NCBI GenBank assembly: GCA_018894105.1
Contig: CM032128.1
Location: 27,427,299-27,491,298, forward strand
From: Jacaranda mimosifolia
Lineage: Eukaryota > Streptophyta > Magnoliopsida > Lamiales > Bignoniaceae
Direction of reading: 5' to 3'
Length of the DNA: 64,000 nt
Shown here: positions 25,790 through 35,932 of the stretch, piece by piece
How positions within the stretch are numbered: position 1 is the first letter of the stretch
How the letters are laid out: every line of letters begins with the position of its first letter
Notes under the pieces: generated by a model
What the model was told of the DNA's origin: nothing
Databases searched by the model: none
The model's input: only the letters and a program-made list of their open reading frames with translations
Program-made: the position numbers and the translations under genes

Positions 25790-26046
25790 TTATTTATTCG
25801 TATGTAGGTTTCATCAAAATTTTAGCCGATTTAGTTCGGGTGGGTTTAGGTTATCGTTTGACCCACTATCAAATTTTGAGTTGTTCATTTAACATGAAAT
25901 TCAACCCAACCCAACCTATTTTCTTTGGGTTCTTATTCTTGTCGACCTTATTGGACCCGGACCCAAAATAAAATCAACGCAAACCCAATTTTTTTGAGTC
26001 GAACTCATGTCAGGTTATCGTGTTGTGTTGGAAATTGTCACCCCTA
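25790..26046. mobile_element. truncated hAT-like MITE (GGGTTGGG type)
   Basis: Carries runs such as AACCCAACCCAACC and GTCGAACTCATGTCAGG, and ends AAATTGTCACCCCTAA. This corresponds to the right end of the better preserved copy at 27038-27995. The matching left end was not found. Confidence 0.5.
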
Positions 26047-26312
26047 ACTTATATGGTAATTTAATTAGGAAAAAAAATCTAAATTAAGTCACAAGTGTTA
26101 CATTTTATACATAAAATAAATTTTGTGACCGGATGTTTTTAAGTTCGGTACAGAAACTAATAAAATATTAAAAAAATTGCATTTATTGTAATTAACATTT
26201 TATTTAACTGAAAAACAAGTTACTCTAACCAATTATGACTCCAAAATATTATTATTATCAGATATAAATACATAACACACACATTTGTAATATGTTGCTG
26301 CTTTTATATTAC

Positions 26313-26360
26313 TAGTGAAAAGGGCACCACGCAAAGCTCAGTGTCGTGCCCGTTTCACTA
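26313..26360. repeat. 48-bp inverted repeat
   Basis: TAGTGAAAAGGGCAC (26313-26327) pairs with GTGCCCGTTTCACTA (26346-26360), 14 of 15 positions, around an 18-base loop. It is the only GC-containing patch in the surrounding AT-rich DNA and may mark the end of another small element. Confidence 0.75.
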
Positions 26361-27037
26361 ATTAAATATATCTATTTATACTATATGTAATCTTTGATCA
26401 TTTATTTTTTAAATTAATTAAATATATCTGTTTATACTATATGTAATCTTTGATAATTTATTTTTTTAAAGAATAATAATTTAATTCAATATTTGATCAA
26501 AGTTTATTTTTAAATGTGTCGATTATATAAAATTCATACTTTTAAAAAAATTATATTGAAACTATGTCTTAAATAATTAAAAGAAAGATAGACTAAATGA
26601 AAGTTTTATTTAATTTGATAATTTTCCAATATAACTTATTTATATAAAAAACAAATATATAGAAAATATAAAAAAGAAATGTTGATAAATTAAGGACAAC
26701 AACATAAATTAAGATCAATAGAAGAGAGTACAAATAAATCACATAGGAAAAAAGTGAAAAATATTACTTAAAAATTAACCCTAAGAAATAACTTAGGAAT
26801 ATATGATTAACCACAGAGTTTTAAACTAGTAGCATGAAAGTAGAAATAGCTATCAATAATGAAGTAATGCTATTAAAATTCTAAAATTTGAAGTAATAAG
26901 TTCAATAGAAGAAGCTATAAAGTAAAAATTGGTAAGCAAAAATATGTAAAGGAACAACTGTCAAGTTTAATAACACATAAATTTAAATAAGTTTGATGTT
27001 AAGTTGCCTTCGTATCCAGTGTTTTGTTTATTTGTTA

Positions 27038-27995
27038 TAGGGGTGGCAATTTTCAATACAACACGAGTTTGACACAAAAAATTTGAATTTGGGTTGACAT
27101 ATTTTGGGTTCGGGTACAACTAGGTCGACACGAATAAAAATCCGAAGAAAATGGGTTGAGTTGGGTTGAATTTTAGGTTACACCAACAACTCAAAATTTG
27201 ATTGTGGGTCAACGGCAACCCGAACCCACCCGAACCAACTCAACCCAATCCGAGTTAAACAAATAAAACTTAAATTTTATAGGAGTAAAAATATAAAATA
27301 ACAAAATAAATCTTCAAAATTTGAACTTTAGCAATTTCAAAATAACTACTTTGACATTTTTTGGTCTTATTTATTTTCCATATAGGATGAATTATTACAA
27401 CTTTAAATTACTTGTAATGGTTATTTTTGTATCCAAGTAGACATGAAAATTGTACTCCAAATGGTTAACAAAACACTACTTTAACTACTTAATTGTTCCA
27501 GAAGTTTTTCTTATTATACAATGCAAGATTTTGTATATATAAATAGATAAAAATTCTTTCTGTTGAAAGGTTACAAATAAATTCAAAAGACTTAAGCAAG
27601 TTTTTATAATAAATTATGTGATAATTTAAAATATTTATTTTACTTATTTGCTTGATGATATATTTTTATTAATTTATGTATTACTTAACTGAATCAATAT
27701 AAAGTTAAAAAATAATGGCATTAATTTTAAAAATTTAAAAGAGATCATTTAATCGACACAAAAGACCCAAAAATTAAAAAATAAAAATACCAAAAAATTA
27801 AAATAAATATTTAAAATAATTATTTTAAAAATTAGGTTGACCTAATATGAATAAGGTTGGGTTAGGGTTGAACACTTTCAGGTTGTCAACAGGTTGGGTT
27901 GGGTTGGGTTGGGTTTGGGTTGAAAAAATTAACGTTATACCCCTATTTTAATCCAACTCGAACCCACCCGACCCACTCAAATTGCCACCCCTTTT
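27038..27995. mobile_element. hAT-like MITE (GGGTTGGG type), 0.96 kb
   Basis: Starts TAGGGGTGGCAATTTTC, and the right end reverse complemented begins AAGGGGTGGCAATTTG or a few bases further out. Flanking TTTGTTAT (27031-) and TTTGTTAA (27996-) agree at 7 of 8 positions, the hAT duplication length. Just inside both ends are runs of AACCC/GGGTT motifs, in opposite orientation. There is no transposase. This element lies within the 11.1-kb palindrome element. Confidence 0.68.
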
Positions 27996-27999
27996 TTGT

Positions 28000-28838
28000 T
28001 AATAGTTTAATTACAAAATTACAAATGGTGAGCCATAAAATTATATGCCCAAAAATAGCAATATAAAAGATAATATATATATTTTTTATTGGGAGCGGTT
28101 GTTAATAATGTCCCCATTAAATAGTCTTTGCTTTGCTTGCAATCTTATATTCGGATGATCTAAGTAGACACATCTCAGCAAATATATGATACAACAATTC
28201 CTAATAAATAATTTAACTATTAATTTCTACTACAATAAGATTATTTTATAATTATATTTATAAATAATTTCTTTCAAATATTAGATAATATAATTAGATT
28301 AATTTAAAAGAACATTTCAATTTAATTTAATAATTAAATTATCTGCACATCATTTTCTTACAGTCCTATACCAATTATTAAGAATACATATATACATACA
28401 TCAATCATCCATCTATATATATATATGTTATAAAATCAATTTCTCTTTACAATTCTAGTAAAAAAAATGACTTAACATTTACAATAAAAGTTATCTCCCA
28501 TAAAACATTCCAAACAAACAATTTCTTTTACAACCTATTTTTCACATTTTCTCAAAACAAAAACAAATACTTGGCACATTCCCTAAACTAATTCTAAAAA
28601 CCTGTTCTGGCAAACAAACGCCAAAAATATAACCAAACAAAGCCTTCAATTTTACATAAAAATATCTCTTCAATTTGCAGAATAATCAAATTTTACATAA
28701 AAATATCTAATCAAATTTTATGATAAGTTTTTATTAATTAATTACTATTATAGTTATTACGATAAACTATTATACTAATTACGATAGATTTTTATTGTGT
28801 TTAATTACATTAAAATATAATATATTTAGTTGAAGAGG
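28000..28838. other. AT-rich filler with a Tourist-like end
   Basis: No coding region. AACCAAACAAAGCCTT at about 28641-28656 is the reverse complement of the Tourist-like end seen at 4134, so a decayed Harbinger-like MITE probably lies around 28480-28656. Its other end is not clear. Confidence 0.45.
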
Positions 28839-28839
28839 C

Positions 28840-30110
28840 GAATAACCCAAAGAAATCGCTACTTTGACTAGTGATTACTTGTAAAAATTTTTTTAATATT
28901 ATTATATACATGCGTTTCCTACTACAAATAATTGCCATTTTACTTTCTTTTTTCTTTTAATTAAATATTATTATATTCACTAAATTATATTAATTAAATT
29001 ATGAATTATATATACTAGTCGCCATGTCAAATGGCAACTAGTTGGCCTTCGTTAATTAATTCCTATTATACTAATTACGATAAATTTTTATTGTCTGCCC
29101 TTACGGTTATTAACATTATACTACTTACATTTTATTTTTAATTGAGTTTCATAATATTAAGAAATATTATATTTATTTGAGGGTGTAATAAATTGAAAAG
29201 AAATATTAAGAAATTATATATTAAGATCCCTTTAAGTAGTCGCCAAATGAAACAACGATTACTTTATGTATTACTTGTAGTCACCAAATGGAATGGCGAT
29301 ACATAATTTTTTTGACTTTAAGTAGTGGCCAAATGGAATGGCGATTACTTTTATGTATTTTTTTTATTGTAAATAGTCGCCAAATGGAATGGCGATTACT
29401 TTATATATTTTGTTAAAAGGAAATGATAGATTTTTTATTTTAAGGAGTGGATTTTTTTATTTTAAGTAGTCGCCCAATGGAATGGCGATTACTTTAGTAG
29501 ACGTCATATTTATCGTGCCAAATGAAATAGCAATTACTTGTGAAGTTGCCAAATGAAATACCAATTACTTTTTGCCATGTGGAAAAGCGATTACTTTTGT
29601 TCGCCCTTACAGTTTTAATATTATACTACTTACATTTTATTTTTAATTGAGTTTCATAATATTAAGAAATATTATATTTATTTGAGGGTGTATATCTTAA
29701 TAAGACAAATAAATTGCTAGTTTAACTAGCTATTATTTATTTGCTCCTGGGTCCAAATGGTGATTAGTTGCTTTTCATTAGTTAATTAATATTATACAAA
29801 TTACATTTTGTTTTTAAGGGCTTAGGGTAATTATATTTATTTGAATGCATACAAATAAATCCTAGTTTGACTTCCTATTACTTATTTGCTCCGGGAGTAG
29901 TGTACTAGTGGCTCTTTGAAATGACGATTACTTGGTACAAATTATATTTTATTTTTAATTGTGTTTAATAATATTAAGAAATATTATATTTATGTGAGGG
30001 GAGGGTTAATCGGACAAAGAAATCGCTAGTCAGCGATTCTAACTAGCGAGACAAAGCAATCACTAGTATGACTAGCGATTCTTATTTTTTGCCTTTGGGG
30101 ATATATATGT
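28840..30110. repeat. palindrome array, right arm
   Basis: About sixteen palindromes. The main type is AGTCGCCAAATGGAATGGCG followed by ATTACTTT; towards the outer end the type is AATCGCTAGTATGACTAGCG. In reverse complement the main type reads AATCGCC...GGCGACTA, the same polarity as block 2 of the left arm, so the two arms are arranged as inverted repeats in design though not in exact sequence. A stretch of about 80 bp (ACTTACATTTTATTTTTAAT onward) occurs at both 29122 and 29629. Confidence 0.8.
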
Positions 30111-31318
30111 ATTTTACTATTCTTTACTATTCGTACCTATTAAATGATGGATATTTTATTAAACTAATCTAACAATCGAAAATGATTAGGTAGGTACGAC
30201 ACCTACCTGGCCATAGAAACGCCCCACTAACTAGGCATAACCACCTACTACTAGATCATGGGCCATTTAATTGTTACAAATTACAATCCTTGCAAATCAA
30301 GACCATTTTGCCACGTTGGAACCCACGTTTCTTTACTCCGAATTCTACGGCTTTCCATATCTTTAGCTCAGCTCGGTCATCAGCAGCAACCCGACACAAA
30401 ACGTTTCTCAGGCTAGTCAATTTACTTGGAATTAATTGCTTAGTGCAGTGTTCAGCTTAAACAATTATATCCTTATGTACTTGGACGCGGCTCGGAAAAA
30501 GGGTGCTGCCGAGCTGTAGCTCCCATTTTCAGCTTGGCATGAGCAACTCCAGGCTGGTGTCACATCTTCCCCCCTAAAAATTAGTTCAAAGTATTTTGAA
30601 CTAAACCAACAGAGGCTGCCTGTACTTGATTCATTCCTGGCCTCAATGGTAATTACTCTCTTTGATGGAAACCTATCCGAGCTGAGCATATGAGATAGTG
30701 CCCATAAATGAAAAGGGACTATCCAATTAGCTCTTTGGACTAGATATTACAAGAAACTGGCGATGTTTTCATTTCTAAGTTTTTGATATGATGGGGAAAC
30801 AACTTTGGATGAGATGGGCTTGTTTGAAAATTGAAACTCCCGCATAAAACAGCGACCACCTTCTGTAGTTTTGGTCGGCATTCAGATTTTGTGGTACTTA
30901 CAAACATTAGTATCTTGCAAAATCAATATGCTTCTAATATTGAACCGGGATCAATTAGGACACAAGTATTGGTTCCAGCTCCTGTTTGGCGTCAAGTAAT
31001 ACCTATGAATAGTAAGTGATTTCCAAGAAAGTATAGAAAAGTGTCTGAATGCAACTAATTCTTGAACTTTAGACCGAAGAATTTGGTTTTACTGAATTTT
31101 GATATGTGCATTGAAATTTATCATATTTTATGCTAATCTTAATAATAAAGTAGAAGGCAGAATTCAGATGAGAAACAATAATGGAATATTCTTGGGCAAA
31201 TATCAAAATGAATGTCAATGAATTCCCAGTTTTAGTTCGATTCCATTTGGTTCCCACTCTCAAAATTTTACTTCTCGGCATTCCCATCAGTTTATGAGAA
31301 CTCTTCAATTATCTGCAG

Positions 31319-31492
31319 ATGATCCAAAGAAAACGCAGCACTTACTGGCACTTGATGGAGCTAAGGAGAGCTCTACTTAAATTGTTCAAAGCAGATCTAC
31401 TAGAGGAAGGATCCTTTGATAATATAGTTGATGGCTGTGATGGTGTTTTTCATACTGCATCTCCTTTTCACAATCCAGCCGATGATCCGCAG
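31319..31492 (+). pseudogene. SDR pseudogene exon 2, frameshifted
   Basis: Starts [17 protein letters not shown] in the frame set by exon 1, then reaches a stop (TAA at about 31378) after GAGAGCTCTACT. The family sequence resumes one frame over with [14 protein letters not shown] and [15 protein letters not shown], ending at a GT donor (31493). A small insertion or deletion near 31367-31380 explains this. Confidence 0.85.
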
Positions 31493-31624
31493 GTTTGTGC
31501 CACGTTTCTTTCTTCTTTTATACAAGGTGTCTTCTAATATCAGGCTTCATGTATTGATAGCAGGAAAAAGGTTCAAAAAGGATGCATAGCTCTTGAAATT
31601 TATAACTTAAAATGTGGATTGTAC

Positions 31625-32244
31625 CAGGGGTGTTCGCGGTTCGGTTTGGATCGGTTTTGGGACAAAAGCCAACCGATTCAAACTATATAATGTATATTGG
31701 ATCGGTTGGACTTTTATTGTAAATCCGATCCAATCCAATCCATTTTAAATCGGTTTGGATTGGATCGGTTAATCGATTTTTCAATTTAAATATTTAATTG
31801 AAATATTTGACAAATTACTATTGATAAGTAAACTAATTTAATCAATCAATTTGTAAATTTTATTTAGCTATCATATCACACTAATATTGTGGAATTAAGT
31901 TAAATTATGTAAGAACACACAACTATAAAGTTATAAGTCCACAATAATTATCCATATATATTTGATTTTTGAAAGTGAAAAAAATCCTAAGTTTAGTTTA
32001 TTTTAATTTGTTTGTGTATTTTACAATTAAGATATATATTTTTTATATTATTAGTATATAAATTTTGGTTCGGTTTGGATTGGATCGGTTTTTTAGATTA
32101 AAACCGAAAACCAATCCAATCCAATCGGTTTTAAGAAAACAAATCCAATTCAATCCAAAAAAGTTCGATTTTGATCGATTTTCGGTTTTTTGGATCGATT
32201 CGTCGGTTTTTTTTTTTTGATTGAATTGGATTTGAACACCCCTA
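31625..32244. mobile_element. hAT-like MITE (GGATCGGTTT type), 620 bp
   Basis: Starts CAGGGGTGTTCG and ends GAACACCCCTA, an 11-bp inverted end with one mismatch at the tip. A perfect 8-bp duplication GATTGTAC lies at 31617-31624 and 32245-32252. Both subterminal regions are filled with CGGTTTGGATTGGATCGG-type sequence in opposite orientation, and the centre is AT-rich. It sits in intron 2 of the SDR pseudogene. Ends and 8-bp duplication are those of the hAT superfamily. Confidence 0.9.
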
Positions 32245-32252
32245 GATTGTAC

Positions 32253-33486
32253 CCATATATTTATATTACTGGTATCATGTGATACATGGTTAAAGTTAGC
32301 CAGTATTAACTTCCACCTCCCTCCTCCAGCCCAACAAACCTAAAAGCACAAAAACAAATAAAGACCTACTTTTCTGCCATGAGAAGAAACTCGCTCCACT
32401 GTAAGCTTTGCCACTTCTGTTCTATTAGTGGCATTAAAAATTTTAGAAGGCTCCCAAATGATTTTAATCCATGGATTCTGTGAGAGGTTATGATTGTTGA
32501 ACACATGTTGGAAGATGATTTGGCTTTACTCGAAAGAGTCGGTCTACAGATTATTATTCTAAATTCTTGTGCTGCTCGAGCTGTTCCCATTGCTTTCTCA
32601 GATTTTACCTTTTCTCCATTTGTCTGGTTGACCTTCTGAATCATAGTCTGATCTAGTATGCATATAGATCAAGCAACGTGTCATGTCTCCATGCAGCTGC
32701 ATAAGGAATCAATCCCTTGACATCTTTGTCTGTATCCTCTTAAGCAACCCCACAATTTTACTTTTAGGCTCTCTAAACGTTGTTGTTCCCTTCTCTTTGC
32801 CAAAATATTGTGAATCTAATGCAAGGTGAAGCCACTGAATATCCTGTGAAGTTGATGAAAAGAGAGGGCATTTTGTTATGAAGACAAGCAGGCTTCCAAG
32901 GTTCTAGTCAGACTAATTTGACTGTCAGAACTGAAATAAGCTGCTTGCTGCAAAATGATAATGAACTATGTGCAAGTACAAAACATTGACAATGCCCTAA
33001 AACGTTATCAGAAACCGCCATTTTGGATTTAGAAATGGTAAGACTAAAAACTTCACAAAAATGGGATGGCAATTCTATGAAATATTATTTATTTTATTCA
33101 AATTTGACTGCAACCAGCATAATCATAACCTTAAGCATCAGTGACCATTCCCTTGATAGCCTAGGTTGCTGATACCTGTAAGCTGGTAAATTTAAAGGCA
33201 ACTATTACAACTGTTACAAATAATAATTGCTATAAAAATCAATAGCCCAGATCCAAGAAGCTCGTGAAGAACCTTACCAGCCTACTTATCCTTTCAGATC
33301 AAAATTATTATTATATACAAGGTGAAACACCATGGTGGGTGTGTTGTATTTTTTACTATTTTTTGCTACTTTTGGTAGTAAGCTATATAGCTCAAAGCTA
33401 GATTCTTTATGTGTTTTCTGCTTTCACATACTAAACCAAGCTTAGCCAGCATTAGTGACAAAATTTGCCTCTCCTTTTTCACGCAG
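32253..33486. other. intron 2 remainder, unrecognised minus-strand frames
   Basis: An open frame of 92 codons lies on the minus strand at 32644-32366. A neighbouring frame over the same bases reads NPWIKIIWEPSKIFNATNR, which looks protein-like. I do not recognise either. It may be a captured gene fragment or chance. The rest of the intron shows nothing. Confidence 0.35.
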
Positions 33487-33700
33487 AACTGGTTGATCCT
33501 GCACTGAAAGGGACACTCAATGTTCTTGAATCATGTGCAAAAGTGCCATCTGTTAAAAGGGTTGTCTTGACATCTTCTGTTGCTTCAGTTTATTTTAATG
33601 GCAAGACTCTTAACACCTGAAGTGGTTATTGATGAGACATGGTGGTCTGATATAGAATTCTGTAAACGAACTCGGTGCATTTTATATTTCCCTTCTTACC
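33487..33700 (+). pseudogene. SDR pseudogene exon 3, frameshifted
   Basis: Encodes [36 protein letters not shown], then a stop. One extra A near 33611 (CTTAACACC) shifts the frame; VVIDETWWSDIEF continues in the next. The exon start is odd: the family usually begins this exon with GCAGAACTG, which here would be preceded by AC, not AG, so the original acceptor may be mutated. The 3' end is uncertain, with no convincing donor in the expected phase. Confidence 0.75.
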
Positions 33701-34854
33701 TGAATGATCAAAAGGAGCAAACGTGAGTGAACTTAGGAAAATTTGAAGAACACGTTTTCAAAATTCTAGGAATGAAGAGAACTCTTTTTAGAGAAAACTG
33801 TAACTGTGTGGTATTTGTTAAGTAATACAAAACTAGCTTTGGCACCAATTATATAGATGATATTAAATGAACCTAGCCTAAAGGGGTTAAAAATATCAGA
33901 GAAAGGTCACGGGAAATCTATAACTTGGACCAAAAATTGATTCGACACATAATTAACAATGGAGAGTGCGAGGGATCAGGTAAAATTTTAAAAGCATATA
34001 TAGAAATGGCTGGACGATGGCTGTAACGACTGAAATATTTGACTCGAAATTTTGGCTCTATATGGGAAGCTTGTGATCACTCTCCTAGAGCGTTGAAAGA
34101 ACTTGGCGTGCATATGCTTTTCAATTAGTAACTCCTGGAACAATCCACACAATCATCTCCATTTATGCTTATGACATTCCAAACTCTGTGAAATTGCATT
34201 GTCCTCTTGGTGTAAATCATGATATTCCATTCTTCATGTGAAATGTTGTCGATCATTTTAATCGATACAGAGGCTCCAACATGGCCTTTTTTGGTATCTG
34301 TGGCTATTGCATTAGCGTTTAGAATTGTGGATTTTGTTTTTCCTTCTACTTGGACCTTAACGAATTAGTTTATCACACATGCAGTATTTTAGTTATTTCT
34401 GGAGATTATTTCGCATATATAAAACAAATTTTCTGCTCCTTTACTACCTGTAGACAATATAGTCACATTCGCAGAAAACTCCTCTTCGGTAAAATTCTGT
34501 CTCCTGACCACGTAGTTTTCCATCTTCTTGCGGTAAATCTGGAAAAAAACCTTGAAACAAGAGGAATTCTTTCTTCTACCTGTAATTACTTGACATAAAA
34601 GATTCTACTAAAACACTCTGTACCAAATTCCTCCCACCCCAAAGAAAGAAAAAAATAGGGGCAATCATCTCTATAAGAAGGGATCCAACAGAAAAACATA
34701 AGAGCAAGTTTTGTTGGAGAAAAGACTTACCTTTGATCAGTAAACTTGGTGATTGACTGCAAATATCTATCATTATAGGAAATAGCTGTTGATCAACCAC
34801 GCTAAGTTTCATTTTTTCCCTTCTCTTCTGATTTTGTCAAATTGCTTCTACCAG

Positions 34855-35017
34855 CAATGGTATCTGCTTTTGAAGACATTGGCTGAGGATGCTGCCTGGA
34901 AGTTTGCAAAGGAGAAAGGTATTGACTTGGTTGTCATAAACCCAGCACTGGTTATTGGTCCACTATTGCAGCCGACGCTCAACGCAAGTTCTGCTGTAAT
35001 GTTGAGCTTGTCAAATG
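34855..35017 (+). pseudogene. SDR pseudogene exon 4 with catalytic Tyr-Lys
   Basis: Acceptor CTACCAG ends at 34854 and the donor GT is at 35018. Encodes [19 protein letters not shown] and then [20 protein letters not shown], including the Y-X3-K active-site pair. The frame is open throughout and the end phase matches exon 5. Confidence 0.87.
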
Positions 35018-35407
35018 GTAGGTTCCACTTACTGAGTGCTTAGATTATAGACCTTCTTCCTTCTTTGCTAGCACCATTATCTTATTCAAGCAACGTAATC
35101 AGTTGGTGCTAATATTATTGAACGTTTCTTTTGCTCTAAATCATTTCGTCGAAAGTTTGATCTGTTCCTGCAACATATTTTCTCGCCACATACTTAGCAA
35201 TTGTAGCCAACTAAACCACTTTTCATTTGGAAACTAGATTGAAAAAGTTAATTTTATCTTGGCACTGTAAGAAACATATATGCTGAAATTGGAAGTATTT
35301 GGTAGGACTAAATCTCTTCCCCTGTAAAAAAATCTTTGGTTTTGAATTCAATTATAAGAACTTCTCTTTAATCACTTATTCCACATCTCCTTGGTCGAAA
35401 TATGCAG

Positions 35408-35570
35408 GAGCAGAAACATACCGAAATGCTTCCTATGGATTTGTAAATGTCAAAGATGTTGCCAATGCTCAGCTAATGGAAGGTACATTATGGCTGAGAG
35501 TGTTGCACACTTCTCAGGAGTCGTAAAAAATAATGCGTGAATTGTACCCTACTCTTCCCCTTCCCAAAAA
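35408..35570 (+). pseudogene. SDR pseudogene exon 5 with internal deletion
   Basis: Begins (G)AETYRNASYGFVNVKDVANA. The next part of the family sequence, roughly ten residues, is missing, and the remainder (RYIMAESVAHFSGVV) continues in another frame. A further one-base shift precedes IMRELYPTLPLP. The donor is GTAAG at 35571. Confidence 0.82.
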
Positions 35571-35932
35571 GTAAGTTTTCATTATCTTTAACTATTGATT
35601 GGTATGGTTGTATAAAGTTAAATTAAGAAGCATGCAACTGTCTTTTGATGTGTGATTCAGCGTAAATTTCTTCATGATTCTGACCATACCGTCTATCCTC
35701 ATACCATTAAGATTGCACAACGAATTGGTTTTTTAGGCCTGACAACAAATCTCCTTTGCATCTTATTGATTCTTTATGACCAATTTATTTCATAAATGAG
35801 ATTTTATTGATTTTACTCCAAAGTATCTTGAGCAACACCTGACTCGTGCATTTTGAGATCTAACAAATTAAAACCGAATACCAAATTTGTAACTATATGC
35901 TTAATTGATTGTTGAAGAAATTGGGTTTACAG

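Larger units (their letters stand above)
19086..30224. mobile_element. 11.1-kb palindrome-array TIR element (Mutator/foldback-like), large copy
   Basis: Flanked by a perfect 9-bp duplication CACTAACTA (19077-19085 and 30225-30233). The left end is GGGGGTTTCTACCGTCAGGTA; the right end, reverse complemented, is GGGCGTTTCTATGGCCAGGTA. The uninterrupted version of the target survives in copy A of the surrounding repeat (about 17800), which confirms the boundaries. The left arm (19258-22790) and right arm (28840-30110) are arrays of small palindromes, and the middle is AT-rich with further insertions. No transposase-like ORF was seen. The design (9-bp duplication, arms of short subrepeats) recalls Drosophila foldback elements and Mutator relatives; that link is inference. 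Confidence 0.82.
17640..30696 (-). mobile_element. LTR-like repeat pair in intron 1 (small non-autonomous LTR element?)
   Basis: Copy A is 17640-18262. Copy B is 18922-19085 continued at 30234-30696. Both start CAATGAAATCAAAACATC and end GAGCATATGAGAT, and are highly similar across about 600 bp. Copy B is split by the 11.1-kb palindrome element. Just left of copy B the minus strand reads TTGGCACTGTCTGTGAGAA, close to the TTGGCGCCGTCTGTGGGAA primer-binding site of several plant LTR elements, suggesting a minus-strand element with a 5' LTR start at about 18915. The internal part is only about 650 bp and non-coding. LTR ends and a target duplication could not be fixed, so a simple tandem duplication remains possible. 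Confidence 0.55.
17431..31318 (+). other. 13.9-kb intron 1 filled with nested repeats
   Basis: GT at 17431 and a TCTGCAG acceptor ending at 31318. Exon 1 ends in one base of a codon and exon 2 supplies the next two, so the join gives Asp with no frame change and continues with DPKKT, as in the family. In between lie an LTR-like repeat pair and the 11.1-kb palindrome element. Introns at this position in the family are normally far shorter. Confidence 0.75.

Noticed and set aside
27880..27915. Interstitial telomere repeats (GGGTTGGGTT)
   Set aside because: The unit is not the plant TTTAGGG heptamer, and the run lies inside a bounded hAT-like MITE.
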